Positions 9,258 through 19,261 of a stretch of 43,604 bases of DNA are shown piece after piece. Origin of the DNA: Myxococcales bacterium (GTDB lineage: Bacteria > Myxococcota_A > Polyangia > Polyangiales > Polyangiaceae); contig JANYHK010000143.1 in assembly GCA_025359105.1 (NCBI GenBank), positions 1 to 43,604 of the forward strand, in the 5' to 3' direction. Position 1 is the stretch's first letter. Every line of letters begins with the position of its first letter. A program made the position numbers and the translations under genes. Under the pieces are notes generated by a model, which did not search any database, had not been told where the DNA came from, and worked only from the letters and a program-made list of their open reading frames with translations.

Positions 9258-10826
9258 TTACCTGGCCTTGGCGACGGCGGCTGCAGCCTCGTCGACGACG
9301 CGCATCAGCTCGGTCTGGAGGACCCGCAGCGCGCTGAGCGAGCCCTCCAGCGCGCCGGCCGCTTCGACGAGCGCGTGGTCATGCTCTTCGTTCTTCTTCT
9401 CGAGCTGACGGGCGAGGGCCTCGATCTGGAAATCGAGGTCGCCCACGACGGCGCGCGCGTGCGCCTCCTCTTCCCGCATGGCTGCGTCGCGCAGGGCGTC
9501 GAGGTGAGCCAGCTCGCGCGAGCGGTCGTGGACGAGGACGTCGATCGCGCGGCCGAGGTTGGCGCGGAACTCGCGCGCATGCGACTCGAGCAGATCCACC
9601 TTGGCCTGCTGGTCGCCAGAGGTGCGCGACGCGCGCTCGAGGCGCGTCACGACCTCCGCGGCGCGCTCGACGAGGACGGCAGCGCGGTCGGCGTTCTCGG
9701 TGTGCCCCTTCTTGCGGGCGCGCTCGATCGACGCGTTCAGGTCCACCAGCGCGGCATGCCAGCGCGACGACATCTCGCGCGTCACGGCCGGGGCGTCCAC
9801 CGGCGCAACCCCGTCGTCTTCTTCGCGCGCCCCCCGCTCCTTCTCGAAGACGGTCGCCGCTTCGTCGCGGCCGACCCCCTGCGGCGGCGGCGGTGCGCTC
9901 GCGCCACCGGCGTGCCGGAGCGCCTCGGTCAGGGCGTCGCACACGACGAACGCGTCGCGCGGACGGTCGGCCGGCACGCGCGCGAGCATGCGCAGCACCA
10001 GCGATTCGATCTCGGGCGGCAGCCCGGAGACACGCTGGCTCGGCGGAATCGGCGCCTTGGTGAGCGGCAAGAACAGCAAGTCTGCCTGACCCCGCGCGTC
10101 GAACGGCAGCTTGCCGGTGAGCGCTTCGTAGAAGACGACACCGAGCGAGTAGATGTCACTCTGCGGTGTGATTGTTCCCGACTCCACGTACTCGGGGGCG
10201 ATGTACCCGGGCGTGCCGAAGAGCTGCTCGTTGAACGTCAGCGCGGGCGCGCCTTCGAGCTTCGCGATGCCGAAGTCGGTGAGCTTCACCTCGTCCGCCT
10301 CCGAATCTCCGAGGAGGAGGATGTTCTCGGGTTTGAGGTCGCGGTGGATGACGCCGGCCTGGTGGGCGCGCGACAGCGCAAAGGCGACCTGCAGCGCGAT
10401 GCGCGCCGCGCGCGGCCACGCCAGCGCGCCTTGCGCGAGGTGGGAGAGGAGCGTCTCGCCCTGCACGTACTCCATGACGAGGTAGGTGATCCCGTCGCTC
10501 TCGCCGTAGTCGGTGATCTCGACGATGTTCTCGTGGTTGATCCGATTGACCGCGCGCGCCTCGCGGAGGAAGCGCTCGCGGTGCGCGGGGTTCAAGCTCA
10601 GCTCCGGCCGGAGGATCTTGATCGCGCTGAGCCGTTCGATGATCACGTGGCGCGCGAGGTACACGCTCGACATACCGCCGCTGCCGAGACGCTTGATGAG
10701 GCGGTAGCGCGCCGCGATCGTCCGGCCGAGGTAGGGATCGGTGCTCTTCTTGAGCTCGTCGCCGCACGTCGGGCAGAAGGACGCCGTGTCGGCGAACCCT
10801 TCGGAGCAACGCGGGCAGATCTTCAC
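9258..10826 (-). CDS. Serine/threonine protein kinase with zinc ribbon and C-terminal coiled coil
   Basis: 522 residues. An N-terminal zinc ribbon (C4, C7, C18, C21) precedes a complete Hanks-type kinase domain: GSGGMSSVY at 48-56, Lys70, HRDLKPEN at 161-168, DFG at 184-186 and APE at 210-212. The region after 310 is Pro-rich and then strongly charged and helical to the end (about 350-522), which looks like coiled coil. No membrane segment is seen, so the protein is probably cytoplasmic. The GTG at 10826 places the zinc ribbon at the very N-terminus; frames further upstream are not protein-like. It is the first gene of a probable operon with the FHA activator. Confidence 0.95.
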   Translation of the reverse strand: MKICPRCSEGFADTASFCPTCGDELKKSTDPYLGRTIAARYRLIKRLGSGGMSSVYLARHVIIERLSAIKILRPELSLNPAHRERFLREARAVNRINHENIVEITDYGESDGITYLVMEYVQGETLLSHLAQGALAWPRAARIALQVAFALSRAHQAGVIHRDLKPENILLLGDSEADEVKLTDFGIAKLEGAPALTFNEQLFGTPGYIAPEYVESGTITPQSDIYSLGVVFYEALTGKLPFDARGQADLLFLPLTKAPIPPSQRVSGLPPEIESLVLRMLARVPADRPRDAFVVCDALTEALRHAGGASAPPPPQGVGRDEAATVFEKERGAREEDDGVAPVDAPAVTREMSSRWHAALVDLNASIERARKKGHTENADRAAVLVERAAEVVTRLERASRTSGDQQAKVDLLESHAREFRANLGRAIDVLVHDRSRELAHLDALRDAAMREEEAHARAVVGDLDFQIEALARQLEKKNEEHDHALVEAAGALEGSLSALRVLQTELMRVVDEAAAAVAKAR

Positions 10827-10928
10827 TCGGCCAAGCGTACCCCGTTCCGCACGCGCGGATCTGCGGCCTCTTTCGGATTTGGTGGGCCACCCGATTATGA
10901 GATGCTCGCGCGCCCGCCAGGAGCCCCC

Positions 10929-11414
10929 ATGACCTCGACCGACCCGACACGCCCGGACGGATCCCTCCACACGGCGGGCGGCTATGGGCCCCCCGGCGGT
11001 GGCGACTACGGCGCGCCGCCGGGCGGCCCCTTCGCCGGCCCTCCTCCCGGCGGGGGCGGCTTCGGCGCGCCTCCCGGCGGCGGCTTCGGTCCCCCACCCG
11101 GGGGTTACGGCTTTGGTCCGCCCGGCGGCGGCTTCCCTCCTCCCGGCGGCCCCATGATGCCGGGCGCCGGCGGGGACGTGAACACGACCCTGCCTCTCGT
11201 CCTCAGCATCGTCTCGATCTTTTGCTGCGGTTTCGGGACGATCCTCGGCATCGTTGGCGTCGTCTTCGCGCTTCAGGCGAGCAACGCGAAGAAGACCGGC
11301 GATCTCGAGACGGCGCGGGCGAAGGCGAAGACGTCGCTCATCGTGGCGATCGTCTCGATGGCGCTCGGCGCGATCATCGACGGCGCCTACGGGATCACCG
11401 CGCTCCTGGGCTGA
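10929..11414 (+). CDS. Gly/Pro-rich DUF4190-type membrane protein
   Basis: 161 residues. The first half (about 18-80) is a low-complexity stretch of Gly-Gly-Pro-Pro units with Tyr and Phe. The second half has two hydrophobic helices (about 88-110 and 135-158) linked by a short charged loop, the pattern of DUF4190 proteins. The ATG at 10929 has AGGAG seven bases upstream and is the first start in this region. It is divergent from the kinase gene with 102 bases between. Function unknown; such proteins often have disordered cytoplasmic tails. Confidence 0.82.
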   Translation: MTSTDPTRPDGSLHTAGGYGPPGGGDYGAPPGGPFAGPPPGGGGFGAPPGGGFGPPPGGYGFGPPGGGFPPPGGPMMPGAGGDVNTTLPLVLSIVSIFCCGFGTILGIVGVVFALQASNAKKTGDLETARAKAKTSLIVAIVSMALGAIIDGAYGITALLG

Positions 11415-11444
11415 GCGTGCTCAGGGGCGAGCGGCTGAGCGCGC
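11415..11444. terminator. Hairpin between convergent genes
   Basis: A 10-bp stem (11415-11424 with 11435-11444, one T-G wobble) and a 10-base loop fill the gap between the DUF4190 stop and the stop of the convergent propeller gene. There is no T-tract, so this is a likely transcript-end structure for both strands rather than a classical intrinsic terminator. Confidence 0.5.
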
Positions 11445-11445
11445 C

Positions 11446-14400
11446 TCACATCGCGCACGTCATCGGCTGACGGAGCTCGACGCCGGGAACGATCGCGACA
11501 CGCGCGGCCTCCGGCGTCCCGGTGAAGCGCATGATGAGCCAGGTCTCGATCTGCGCGTCGATGGGGGCCGGCGCGGCCTTCGGGGCGCGCTCGCGGCGGT
11601 CCCCACGCATCGTCACCTTGACGTCGCTGTCGGCGACGCGGGCTTCGAGCGCCTCGAGGCACACGCGCGTCGCGCTCCAGCGCACGCGCGCGAACATGGG
11701 TGCATCGTCTTCGCCCCGTGCGTCGCCCGCCACCTTCACCCACGGGCGCAGCACCGCCAGCGTCGCGCGGTAGCCCCCCGCCTCCGCTCGGCACTCGGGC
11801 GCGTCAGCGGTCTTGAGCGTCGACCACGGGGCGAGCGCGAGGGGCGGCGCGCCCGGCACCACGAGCACGGCGGGGTCGAGCGCGCTCGGCGGATCGGCGC
11901 CGCTCGGCGTGCGGAGCGTTGCGATCTCCCCCTTCGGCCCGATAGCGACGGCGTCGGCGTTCGCTGGATACAGGCCGGCGCGCGGCGGCGCGGGTACATC
12001 GAACAGATCGGAGACGCCACCGGCGCCGACCTTGAAGACGACGCCCTTGCCCGAGGGTTCGACCTCGAGGACGGCGAGCTCGTCGGGGCCGGTCTGCGCC
12101 GCCGACAGTAGGATGGCGTCGTCGGAGGAGCGCACGCGGAGCGCGACGCGACCGCGCGGGTTCGCGGCGGCGCGAAGCACGCTGAGCAGGCCGAGCGGGC
12201 TGGACGCGAGGAGCTCGCCCGGTCCGGCGGGATCGAGCGGCGTGACCAGGCTGACCGACGCGAGCGCGGTGGTGTCCTCGCGGAGCGCGTCGGCGACCCG
12301 CAGACCGGAGGCGCGTGCCGCCGCCACGGCGTCGGTCGTCCCGATCTGCGTCTGCCGGACAGGCGCCTTGGGATCGAACGGCAAGACGAACGCGATCGAG
12401 CGGCGGAGCGCCATCGGATCCTTGTTCGGCGCGAGGGCGACGAAGCGATCCTCGCCGGCGGCCTCGGTCTGCGGCCCATGCACGACGAGGCGCGGGGCTG
12501 CGTAGTCGGTGTCGCGCGCGTCGGTGCCACCGTGCGGCGGGACGAGAGCGAGGCGTGCGACCGCGATCCGTACGGTCTCCAGCGTCCCGTTGTCGGCGCT
12601 GGTCGAGAGGGTGGCGGCGCCGAGCCCGAGATCGTCCGGGCTCCCGTCGGAGCGCGCGATGCTCGTGACCCTGGTATCACCGGCGCGGCGGCACATGATC
12701 CCCGGCAGGCTCGGGCGCGGGAGCCGCGCCGGTGGAGAGGCCACGGCGGCCGGCGGCGCGCCCGCGGGCGGCACCTCGGGCCAGCCGACGCGGTACCACG
12801 TGCCGAGATCGCACCCGACGGCGGAGCAGAGGCGCGGCTCGGGAACTCCTCGCCCTGTCTGCGACGTCGGCGGCGGGGCGACCTCCCCCCAGCTCGCCCC
12901 GCGGTCGACCGTCTGCCACACGCGCCCCTCGCGCGTGCGCGCGAAGGCGAAGCGACCCGACGTCACCGCGCGGTCGAACACGAACGGCGACACGGTGACG
13001 AATCCTTCGGGTGACACGTCGATCGCGGCGCCCGCCTCCGTCCAGCCGCGGAGACCGCCGTTCGCCGAAACGCTCCACGTCCGATCCAGCACGCGCGTAG
13101 CGTGCGAAGGCTTCCGTCCGTCGGTGAGCGCGGCGCGCGCGGGTGCGGGCATCGCATCGGTGCGCCAGGGTCGCATCTCGCCGGTGCGCGCGTCGAGGAG
13201 CGCCGGCTGGGCTCCGGCCACGAAGCCGAGAGCGCTGCCGTCCGCGCGAGGCACCCAACGCACGACGTCGATGCCGGCGCCGGCGTCGGCGATCGTCCCT
13301 TCGAGATCGAACTCCTGCCATGTGCCACCCGACGCCCGTACGCAAACGACCTGGCGCGACGCCTTGGGCCGCGCACACGGCCCGCCGAACGCGAGCGCGC
13401 CGTCGTCGCCCGCGAAGAGCTGCCCTGCCGCCGCGAACGTCTGCTCGATCGTGAGCGCCTTGTCCCCGAAGGCACGCGAAGCGACGAACGCCCCCGGCAC
13501 GCTGGGCCGCGTGCACGCGACGAGCACCTCGCCTTCGGAGCGCAGCGCCTCGCACGTGGCGTCGGGCGGGAGGCGGCCGGGCGTGACGCCGACGATCTCG
13601 CCGCTCGACACGTCGACGCGGACGGCGTCGCCGTCGCTCACCACCAGCGCGGTCCGCTCGTCGAGGGGCGTGCCGAGCCGGATCGCCCGCCGGATCGGGG
13701 GCTCCTCGGCGTGCCACCGCGGATCGCGCGGGCGAAGCTCGACCGGCTTCGGCGTCGGCGCGCGATCGAATGCGCTCACCCGATCGGCGTCGACGCGAAG
13801 CGCCGCGCCGGTCGCCTCGACGATCCAAACCGCGTCCTCGAGGACCGCGACCCGCTCGGGGCGACCGCGGAGCTGCGCCGTCACGTCGGTCCATTTCTCG
13901 CCGAGATCGGTGGACACGAGAACCGCGCCTGCATCGGTGAGCGCAGCCGCGCGCCCCTCGACGGCCGCGACGTCGGCGAGCCCCGCTGGCAGCACCGCGA
14001 CGCGCTTGCCGCTGGGCAGCTCGAGGGCCCAGCGTTCGCCGCTCGACGCCCGCACGAGCGCGAACTTCGGCCCGAACGAGACGCGCTCGATCGACGACGG
14101 CAGCGTCACCAGCGGCCTCAGCGCGCCATCGAACGTGTCGGCGAGGTACAGCGCCGTCGCGCTGCGGAAGAGGAACCCTCCGCCGAGCCAGCGCGGCACG
14201 CGCTCAGCGGCGACCAGCGTGGGCTCGGCCACCTCGCGCGCGCTTCGCGTGCCGCCGCCCGTCGACACCACCCGCAGCCCGTCGTGGATGACGCCGAGCA
14301 CGTCGGCGCGATCCAGCGGAACCGCGACGAACGCGCGGCTGGCGATGTCGCCGAGGACGTAGCTCGGCGGTGTGGGCGGCAGCTCGGGGGTCGACGCGCC

Positions 14401-14523
14401 TGAGTCGCCAGCGCGATTGGGCGCCACCGCGGTCGCGCGCGGCTCAGTCGCCCCGCACGCTTGCGCGGCCGCGGCGAGCGCGCCGAACGCAGCCAGGACC
14501 ATCGCGGCACGAAACGCGTTCAT
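11446..14523 (-). CDS. Large secreted beta-propeller-like protein, unknown function
   Basis: 1025 residues. The N-terminus has a signal peptide with a possible lipobox Cys at 23 (AAQACG), then a Pro-rich linker. The rest is rich in short beta-strand patterns, with Asp-box (BNR) signatures STDLGEKW at 204-211 and TVDRGASW near 540, as in sialidase-like or photosystem-assembly-type propellers. Scattered Cys residues fit an extracytoplasmic protein. No catalytic motif is recognised and the function is unknown. The ATG at 14523 begins the signal peptide directly. It is convergent with the DUF4190 gene and lies downstream of the L,D-transpeptidase gene on the same strand. Confidence 0.82.
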   Translation of the reverse strand: MNAFRAAMVLAAFGALAAAAQACGATEPRATAVAPNRAGDSGASTPELPPTPPSYVLGDIASRAFVAVPLDRADVLGVIHDGLRVVSTGGGTRSAREVAEPTLVAAERVPRWLGGGFLFRSATALYLADTFDGALRPLVTLPSSIERVSFGPKFALVRASSGERWALELPSGKRVAVLPAGLADVAAVEGRAAALTDAGAVLVSTDLGEKWTDVTAQLRGRPERVAVLEDAVWIVEATGAALRVDADRVSAFDRAPTPKPVELRPRDPRWHAEEPPIRRAIRLGTPLDERTALVVSDGDAVRVDVSSGEIVGVTPGRLPPDATCEALRSEGEVLVACTRPSVPGAFVASRAFGDKALTIEQTFAAAGQLFAGDDGALAFGGPCARPKASRQVVCVRASGGTWQEFDLEGTIADAGAGIDVVRWVPRADGSALGFVAGAQPALLDARTGEMRPWRTDAMPAPARAALTDGRKPSHATRVLDRTWSVSANGGLRGWTEAGAAIDVSPEGFVTVSPFVFDRAVTSGRFAFARTREGRVWQTVDRGASWGEVAPPPTSQTGRGVPEPRLCSAVGCDLGTWYRVGWPEVPPAGAPPAAVASPPARLPRPSLPGIMCRRAGDTRVTSIARSDGSPDDLGLGAATLSTSADNGTLETVRIAVARLALVPPHGGTDARDTDYAAPRLVVHGPQTEAAGEDRFVALAPNKDPMALRRSIAFVLPFDPKAPVRQTQIGTTDAVAAARASGLRVADALREDTTALASVSLVTPLDPAGPGELLASSPLGLLSVLRAAANPRGRVALRVRSSDDAILLSAAQTGPDELAVLEVEPSGKGVVFKVGAGGVSDLFDVPAPPRAGLYPANADAVAIGPKGEIATLRTPSGADPPSALDPAVLVVPGAPPLALAPWSTLKTADAPECRAEAGGYRATLAVLRPWVKVAGDARGEDDAPMFARVRWSATRVCLEALEARVADSDVKVTMRGDRRERAPKAAPAPIDAQIETWLIMRFTGTPEAARVAIVPGVELRQPMTCAM

Positions 14524-14574
14524 CGCCCCGATCCTATCGCGTCGCGGCGGCGCGCGAACAAGGATGGTGCGGAG

Positions 14575-15468
14575 CTAGGGCACCGGCGCGAAGGCCGAAT
14601 ACAGACCCGCGGCGTTCGTTCCGGCGCTGTCGCAGTAGTGACCGTCGAGCGGCCGCGCCGTGTCTCGGTACTCACATACCGAACGGGGGAACGCGCGCGA
14701 GCTCCATGTCGGAAACTTCATCACGTCTCCCGTCGGCAGAGTGACGCCGACGTCCACGGGGTAGGCCACGTCGACCTGGTGCCCCTTCCAGGTGACGAAG
14801 TCGGGGTGCACCTTGAGCTTGACCTTCTCGTCGAACCCCTGAGCGCCCCCTTCGCTGGTGTCGTGCGGCTTCGTCATGTCGACGCCGAGGAGCTGCGCCA
14901 GCTCGACGACGTGCTCGCCCTGCATGCGGTTGCAGCCGTGCGAGACCTGCCCGCGCCGCAGCCGCCAGCTGGTGCCGTCGTCGGTGATGGGCCCGTGGAA
15001 GGCGACGCGCCCCCTGAACTGCAGGTACCAGATGAAGGGGAAGCCGCCGAAGTGGTCGGCCTGCGTGAAGTGAGGCAGCACGTGGACGTCGGCCAGATCC
15101 GCCTGGGGCCGGAAGGTGATGCCGGTCGCGATCGGATACACGACCGCGATGCGCGTGCGCGAGGCTCCGGCGATCGTGACCGCTTCTGTGTCGGCATAGA
15201 ACGGCACGCGTCCCTCGAAGTCGGCGGGGAGGATGCCGGTGATGAGCAGCGTGTGGGCCTTCTGTGAGACGGCCAGCGCGATGGGCTCGGCACTCTTGTC
15301 GAGCGCAGGCAGCGGACCGTCGTAGATCCATTTCGCGATCTTGTTCTGCGAAGAGAGCGCGTCCTCCTCATCGGGCGCGTCCGCCACCAGGCCGGCCCCG
15401 GAGCACGCGGTGACGGGAACGAGCACGAGGAGCGGCAAGAGCAGAGCGAGACGCTGGGAGCGGATCAT
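14575..15468 (-). CDS. L,D-transpeptidase (YkuD) lipoprotein
   Basis: 297 residues. The signal peptide ends in a lipobox (VTAC, Cys22). The YkuD catalytic motif is complete: HG at 158-159, then SHGCNRM at 176-182 with the nucleophile Cys179. L,D-transpeptidases form 3-3 crosslinks in peptidoglycan or attach proteins to it; this one should act in the periplasm. Residues 100-130 form the strand-rich part before the active site. The ATG at 15468 was chosen because it directly precedes the signal peptide; an in-frame ATG further upstream would add residues of no signal-peptide character. The glnE gene ends 152 bases upstream. Confidence 0.9.
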   Translation of the reverse strand: MIRSQRLALLLPLLVLVPVTACSGAGLVADAPDEEDALSSQNKIAKWIYDGPLPALDKSAEPIALAVSQKAHTLLITGILPADFEGRVPFYADTEAVTIAGASRTRIAVVYPIATGITFRPQADLADVHVLPHFTQADHFGGFPFIWYLQFRGRVAFHGPITDDGTSWRLRRGQVSHGCNRMQGEHVVELAQLLGVDMTKPHDTSEGGAQGFDEKVKLKVHPDFVTWKGHQVDVAYPVDVGVTLPTGDVMKFPTWSSRAFPRSVCEYRDTARPLDGHYCDSAGTNAAGLYSAFAPVP

Positions 15469-15620
15469 TCTTTGGGCATTCCTTTTCGACGCCGGCGCCC
15501 GGACCGAAAAAGCACACATCATGCCACCTCTTCCTCCACGAAATGACGCCAAAAACCGGCATTCGGTGCGCCGAGCCGGATCCCGCCGTGGGGGCAGCGG
15601 GAGGCGCGCGATCCAGCCCA

Positions 15621-18527
15621 TCACTCCGCGGGCAGACCCAGAACGGTGAGGTAGCCCCCGCGGACGTCGCGGGTAATCTGCGCGTAGCGCGCGAGCAGCA
15701 TCGACGTCGCCGAGCCGCGCGGCCCGTCGCGCATCCCCATGCGGCGCGCGAAGAGGGCGAGACCGGGCGCGCCCTCCTCGATGAAGTGGGAGCTCGTCCC
15801 GTGCAGCACGCGCAGCCGCTGCTCCATGCGCCGCAGCGTTCGGTAGCCCTCGCGCAGCGCCGAGGCGAGACCGGCCTCGAGGTAGCCGCATGCCTCGAGC
15901 GCATCGAGCGCCGCCTCGGTGTCCGGGGTCCGCACACGCGTGTCCTTGCCGTACTTCATCTGCAGCCACTGCGTCGCGAACTCCACGTCGACGAGCCCCC
16001 CTCTGCCGAGCTTCAAGTCGTAGCGCGCGCGGCCAACGACGTGGCGCTCGCCGGCCAGCTCGCGCTCCATGCGCATCCGCAGGTGATGGATCTTTTCGGG
16101 TGGAGGCGCGCCGCGCTCGTACGCCGCCTCCGTCGCGACCTTCATCACCGCGGCGCCCAGCACCGGATCGCCGCCGCACACGCGCGCCTTGAGCAGAGCC
16201 TGGCGCTCCCAGTCCTCCGCGGTCGTCTCGTGGTAGCGCGCGAACGCGTCGCGGGAGGCGACGAGCAGGCCGTGGTTGCCGCTCGGGCGCAGACGCGTGT
16301 CGAGCTCGTAGCCGGGGCCGTCGCCGTGCGGCGTCGAGAGCAGCCGGATCACCCGCTGCGCGGTGCGTACGTAGCGGGCCTCGAGATCGTCGTCGGGTGT
16401 GCCTTCATAGACGAAGAAGACGTCGAGGTCGGAGCCGTACCCTATCTCGCGACCGCCGAGCTTGCCCATCGCGACGACGACCAGCCCGGTCTCGGCGAGG
16501 CCTCGCTCCTTCATCGCGAAACGCACGGCGTGCTCCACGGTCGCGTCCGCCAGCGCCGAGAGCGCCATCGTCGCCGCGCGGGTACCGATCTCGCCGGCGA
16601 GATCGGCGAGGCCGACCTCCATGGTGACGCGCCCCTTCGCGCGCCGGAGCGCGCCAACGACATCGTCGACGTCGTGGTCGGGCGGGAGCTGCTGCACCTC
16701 CTCGTCGACCGCGCGCCTGGCCGAGGCCGGATCCGGCGCGCCGCGCCCGAAGAGGAGCTGATCGAAGAGCTCGGGGCGCGAGACGAGCGCTTCGCCGACG
16801 AACGCGCTCGCGCCGAGCACCGTGCAGAGGCGCCGCGCTGCGTGGTGGTCCTCGGAGAGCGCGCGCACGTAGACGCTGGGTGTGGGGAGGCGGGCGAAGA
16901 ACGTCGAGAGGAGGCGGGCGGCCTGCTCGGGATCCGCCGCGTCGCCGATGCCCTCGAGCAAGATCTTCGGCAAGTCTGCGTGCGCGTCGCGGGAGCTCGC
17001 GCCCAGAGGAAAATCGGGTCGCCGTGCGAGCGCGAGGACGTGACGCGCGAGATCGGGCGACGCCACGAGGCCGGTCCCGCCGGGGAGCAGCGCGCGCACC
17101 TGCGGTTCGTCGCGCGCGTCGAGCGCGGCCCAGAAGCGATCCATGTCCGGGGCAGCCGGCGGCGCGTCGCGGGCCGGGCCCAGCAGCGACGCGAAGCGCC
17201 TCGCCACCCGCTTGCGGGTCTTGTCGATCTCGCGCTCGAGCTCCGCGCCGCCCGCCCAGCCTAGCGAGCGCGCGACGCGATCGACGAGCGGCGCGTCCGG
17301 CATCTGGTGCGTCTGAAGCCCGGTCGCGAACTGCACACGGTGCTCGAGCCGCCGCAGCACCAGGTACGCGTCGCCGACCTCGCGGCTCTCCTTGTCGGTG
17401 ACGAAGCCGCGCGCCTGCAAGCGCCGCAGCGCATCCAGCGTGTTCGTGCTGCGAAGCTCCTTCTCGCGCCCTCCCCAGATGAGCTGGAGCGACTGCACGA
17501 AGAACTCCGTCTCGCGGATCCCGCCGGGGCCGAGCTTCAGATCGCGATCGGGATCGTGATCCATCTCGGCGCGCGCGCGGACCACCAGCGACATCATCTC
17601 GTCGGCGATCTGCGGGTTGACGTTGCGCCGCCAGACGAACGGCCCCAGCGCGGCGAGCAGGCGCTTGCCGAACGGGAGGTCCCCCGCGATAGGCCGCGCG
17701 CGCACCAGCGCGGCGCGCTCCCACGTACGCCCCCACGTCTCGTAGTAGCGCTCGGCGGCGGCGAGGGCGTTGACCAGCGGCCCACGTGTACCTTCGGGGC
17801 GCAGCCGCAGATCGACGCGCCACACGATGCCGTCTTCGGTCGCATCGTCGAGCGCCGCCGTCATCCGCTGCGCGACGCGGGCGAAATGCTCGTGGAGGCT
17901 CTGCTCGGTCGGCACGCCGTCCTTCACGACCTGCCCTTCGTCGGTCTCGTAGAAGAGGAGCAGATCGATGTCGCTCCCTGCGTTCAGCTCTCGACCTCCG
18001 AGCTTCCCCATGCCGATCACGACGAACGGGCACCGCTTTCCGCCGGCGGCCGTGGGCACCCCCCAGCGCGCCGCCGCCCACCCGAGCACGTGGGCGAGCG
18101 CGAGCTCGACGCACACGTCGGCCAGATCGGACAGCTCGCGGCTCGTCGTGTCGACGTCGCTCCCCGCGAGGGGCAACACCTCGCGCGCGGCGATGCGCAG
18201 CTTTTCGCGCGACGCGAACCGCCGCAGGTTCTTGCGGACGCCCGCCTCGTCGGACAGATCCCCGAGCATCGCGAGCGCCATTCGGCGGTACGCCTTGGCG
18301 TCGCGTGACGTGCGCGTGCCACCGCGGGCGATGGCGACGATGTCCTCCGGCCGCGCATCGACCTCGCGCGCGAGCGCCGGGTAGGCGGCCGCCACCAGAC
18401 CCGCGAGCTCCACAGCGTCCTCGCTCGCTGTCAGCCCTCGCTCCTTCGCCCGCTCCTGGAAGGTGCGCCGCGCGAGTTCGGCGTCGGTGCGCGCGATGCC
18501 GTCGGCCAGCGCACGCACCTCCTTCAT
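15621..18527 (-). CDS. glnE: Bifunctional glutamine synthetase adenylyltransferase/deadenylase
   Basis: 968 residues, the usual length for GlnE. It adds and removes AMP on glutamine synthetase in response to PII and glutamine. Two nucleotidyltransferase domains each carry the family motif: GMGKLGGRELNAGSDIDL at 172-189 (adenylyl-removing half) and AMGKLGGREIGYGSDLDV starting near 686 (adenylyl-transferring half). Metal-binding Asp pairs are present in both. The ATG at 18527 overlaps the TGA of the upstream CPBP gene (ATGA), which suggests translational coupling. No glnA or glnB is in the window. Confidence 0.97.
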   Translation of the reverse strand: MKEVRALADGIARTDAELARRTFQERAKERGLTASEDAVELAGLVAAAYPALAREVDARPEDIVAIARGGTRTSRDAKAYRRMALAMLGDLSDEAGVRKNLRRFASREKLRIAAREVLPLAGSDVDTTSRELSDLADVCVELALAHVLGWAAARWGVPTAAGGKRCPFVVIGMGKLGGRELNAGSDIDLLLFYETDEGQVVKDGVPTEQSLHEHFARVAQRMTAALDDATEDGIVWRVDLRLRPEGTRGPLVNALAAAERYYETWGRTWERAALVRARPIAGDLPFGKRLLAALGPFVWRRNVNPQIADEMMSLVVRARAEMDHDPDRDLKLGPGGIRETEFFVQSLQLIWGGREKELRSTNTLDALRRLQARGFVTDKESREVGDAYLVLRRLEHRVQFATGLQTHQMPDAPLVDRVARSLGWAGGAELEREIDKTRKRVARRFASLLGPARDAPPAAPDMDRFWAALDARDEPQVRALLPGGTGLVASPDLARHVLALARRPDFPLGASSRDAHADLPKILLEGIGDAADPEQAARLLSTFFARLPTPSVYVRALSEDHHAARRLCTVLGASAFVGEALVSRPELFDQLLFGRGAPDPASARRAVDEEVQQLPPDHDVDDVVGALRRAKGRVTMEVGLADLAGEIGTRAATMALSALADATVEHAVRFAMKERGLAETGLVVVAMGKLGGREIGYGSDLDVFFVYEGTPDDDLEARYVRTAQRVIRLLSTPHGDGPGYELDTRLRPSGNHGLLVASRDAFARYHETTAEDWERQALLKARVCGGDPVLGAAVMKVATEAAYERGAPPPEKIHHLRMRMERELAGERHVVGRARYDLKLGRGGLVDVEFATQWLQMKYGKDTRVRTPDTEAALDALEACGYLEAGLASALREGYRTLRRMEQRLRVLHGTSSHFIEEGAPGLALFARRMGMRDGPRGSATSMLLARYAQITRDVRGGYLTVLGLPAE

Positions 18528-19213
18528 ATGCTCGGACCCCAGAGGCGGAACGTGAAGAGCACCACCCAGTCGAACATCGCGTGCGCGAGGATACCCGGCA
18601 CCAGCCTGCCGCCGAACCGCCGCGCCATCGCCCCCCACACCAGCCCGGCGCCGAGCGCCGCCAGGACGAGGACCGGGTTCATGCCCGCCTCCGGATCGCG
18701 GAGGGCGTAGATCGTCGGCGCGTGCGCGAGCGCGTACGCGACGGCGGCCGCGACCCACGCCCAGCGCGCGCCAACGACGTCCGCGAAGAGGCGCGTCACG
18801 AGCCCGCGCCACACGATCTCCTCGGCCGCAGAGGCGACGAGGATGCCGACCGCGTAGAGCGCCATCCCTTCCCGCAGCGTCTTCGGGTCGCCGAGCTGCA
18901 GGTAGAGGCGCGCCAGCCAGCTCTCGCGCGGCGTGCCCGCGTACATGCGGGAGACGGCGTACGCGGCGCCGAACAGGATCGCCGCCCCCACCACGCCGCG
19001 CGTGAAGTCCCCCCACACGGGCCGCAGCCAATCGGCGACGCCTCCCTCGTTCATCGTGCGCGCCAGAATCGCCGCGCCGACCGCGAGCGCGAGGGTCGGG
19101 ACGGTCGCAAGCAGCCAGAAAGACGCCCCCCCGGCGCGCTCCAGCTGGAACGCGAAATGGGTGGATACCGCAATCGCGGCGGTGATCAGCACGATCCCGA
19201 GGACGCTGCGCAT
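18524..19213 (-). CDS. CPBP family intramembrane protease
   Basis: 229 residues with several hydrophobic helices. The CPBP motifs are EEIVWRG (E131, E132, R136), a conserved His in LAHAP (H164) and HAMFD (H211, D215). Members are membrane endopeptidases or, in some lineages, immunity or maturation proteins. The ATG at 19213 directly precedes the first helix; a GTG four codons earlier is also possible. The stop overlaps the glnE start by four bases. It is the second CPBP gene in the window; the first is at 6385-7047 and the two differ clearly in sequence. Confidence 0.87.
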   Translation of the reverse strand: MRSVLGIVLITAAIAVSTHFAFQLERAGGASFWLLATVPTLALAVGAAILARTMNEGGVADWLRPVWGDFTRGVVGAAILFGAAYAVSRMYAGTPRESWLARLYLQLGDPKTLREGMALYAVGILVASAAEEIVWRGLVTRLFADVVGARWAWVAAAVAYALAHAPTIYALRDPEAGMNPVLVLAALGAGLVWGAMARRFGGRLVPGILAHAMFDWVVLFTFRLWGPSI

Positions 19214-19261
19214 GGAGCGTGCCACAGGTACCACTAGACTCGCCCTCCGGGGATACCTACG

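Noticed and set aside
10974-11160. Gly/Pro-rich repeats as a non-coding tandem repeat
   Set aside because: They stay in frame within the DUF4190 gene, with a good start and membrane helices after them, so they are coding low-complexity sequence.
15469-15620. Possible small gene between glnE and the L,D-transpeptidase gene
   Set aside because: The open frames there are extensions or mirrors of the neighbours, with no ribosome binding site and no protein-like sequence. I see no feature in this 152-base gap.
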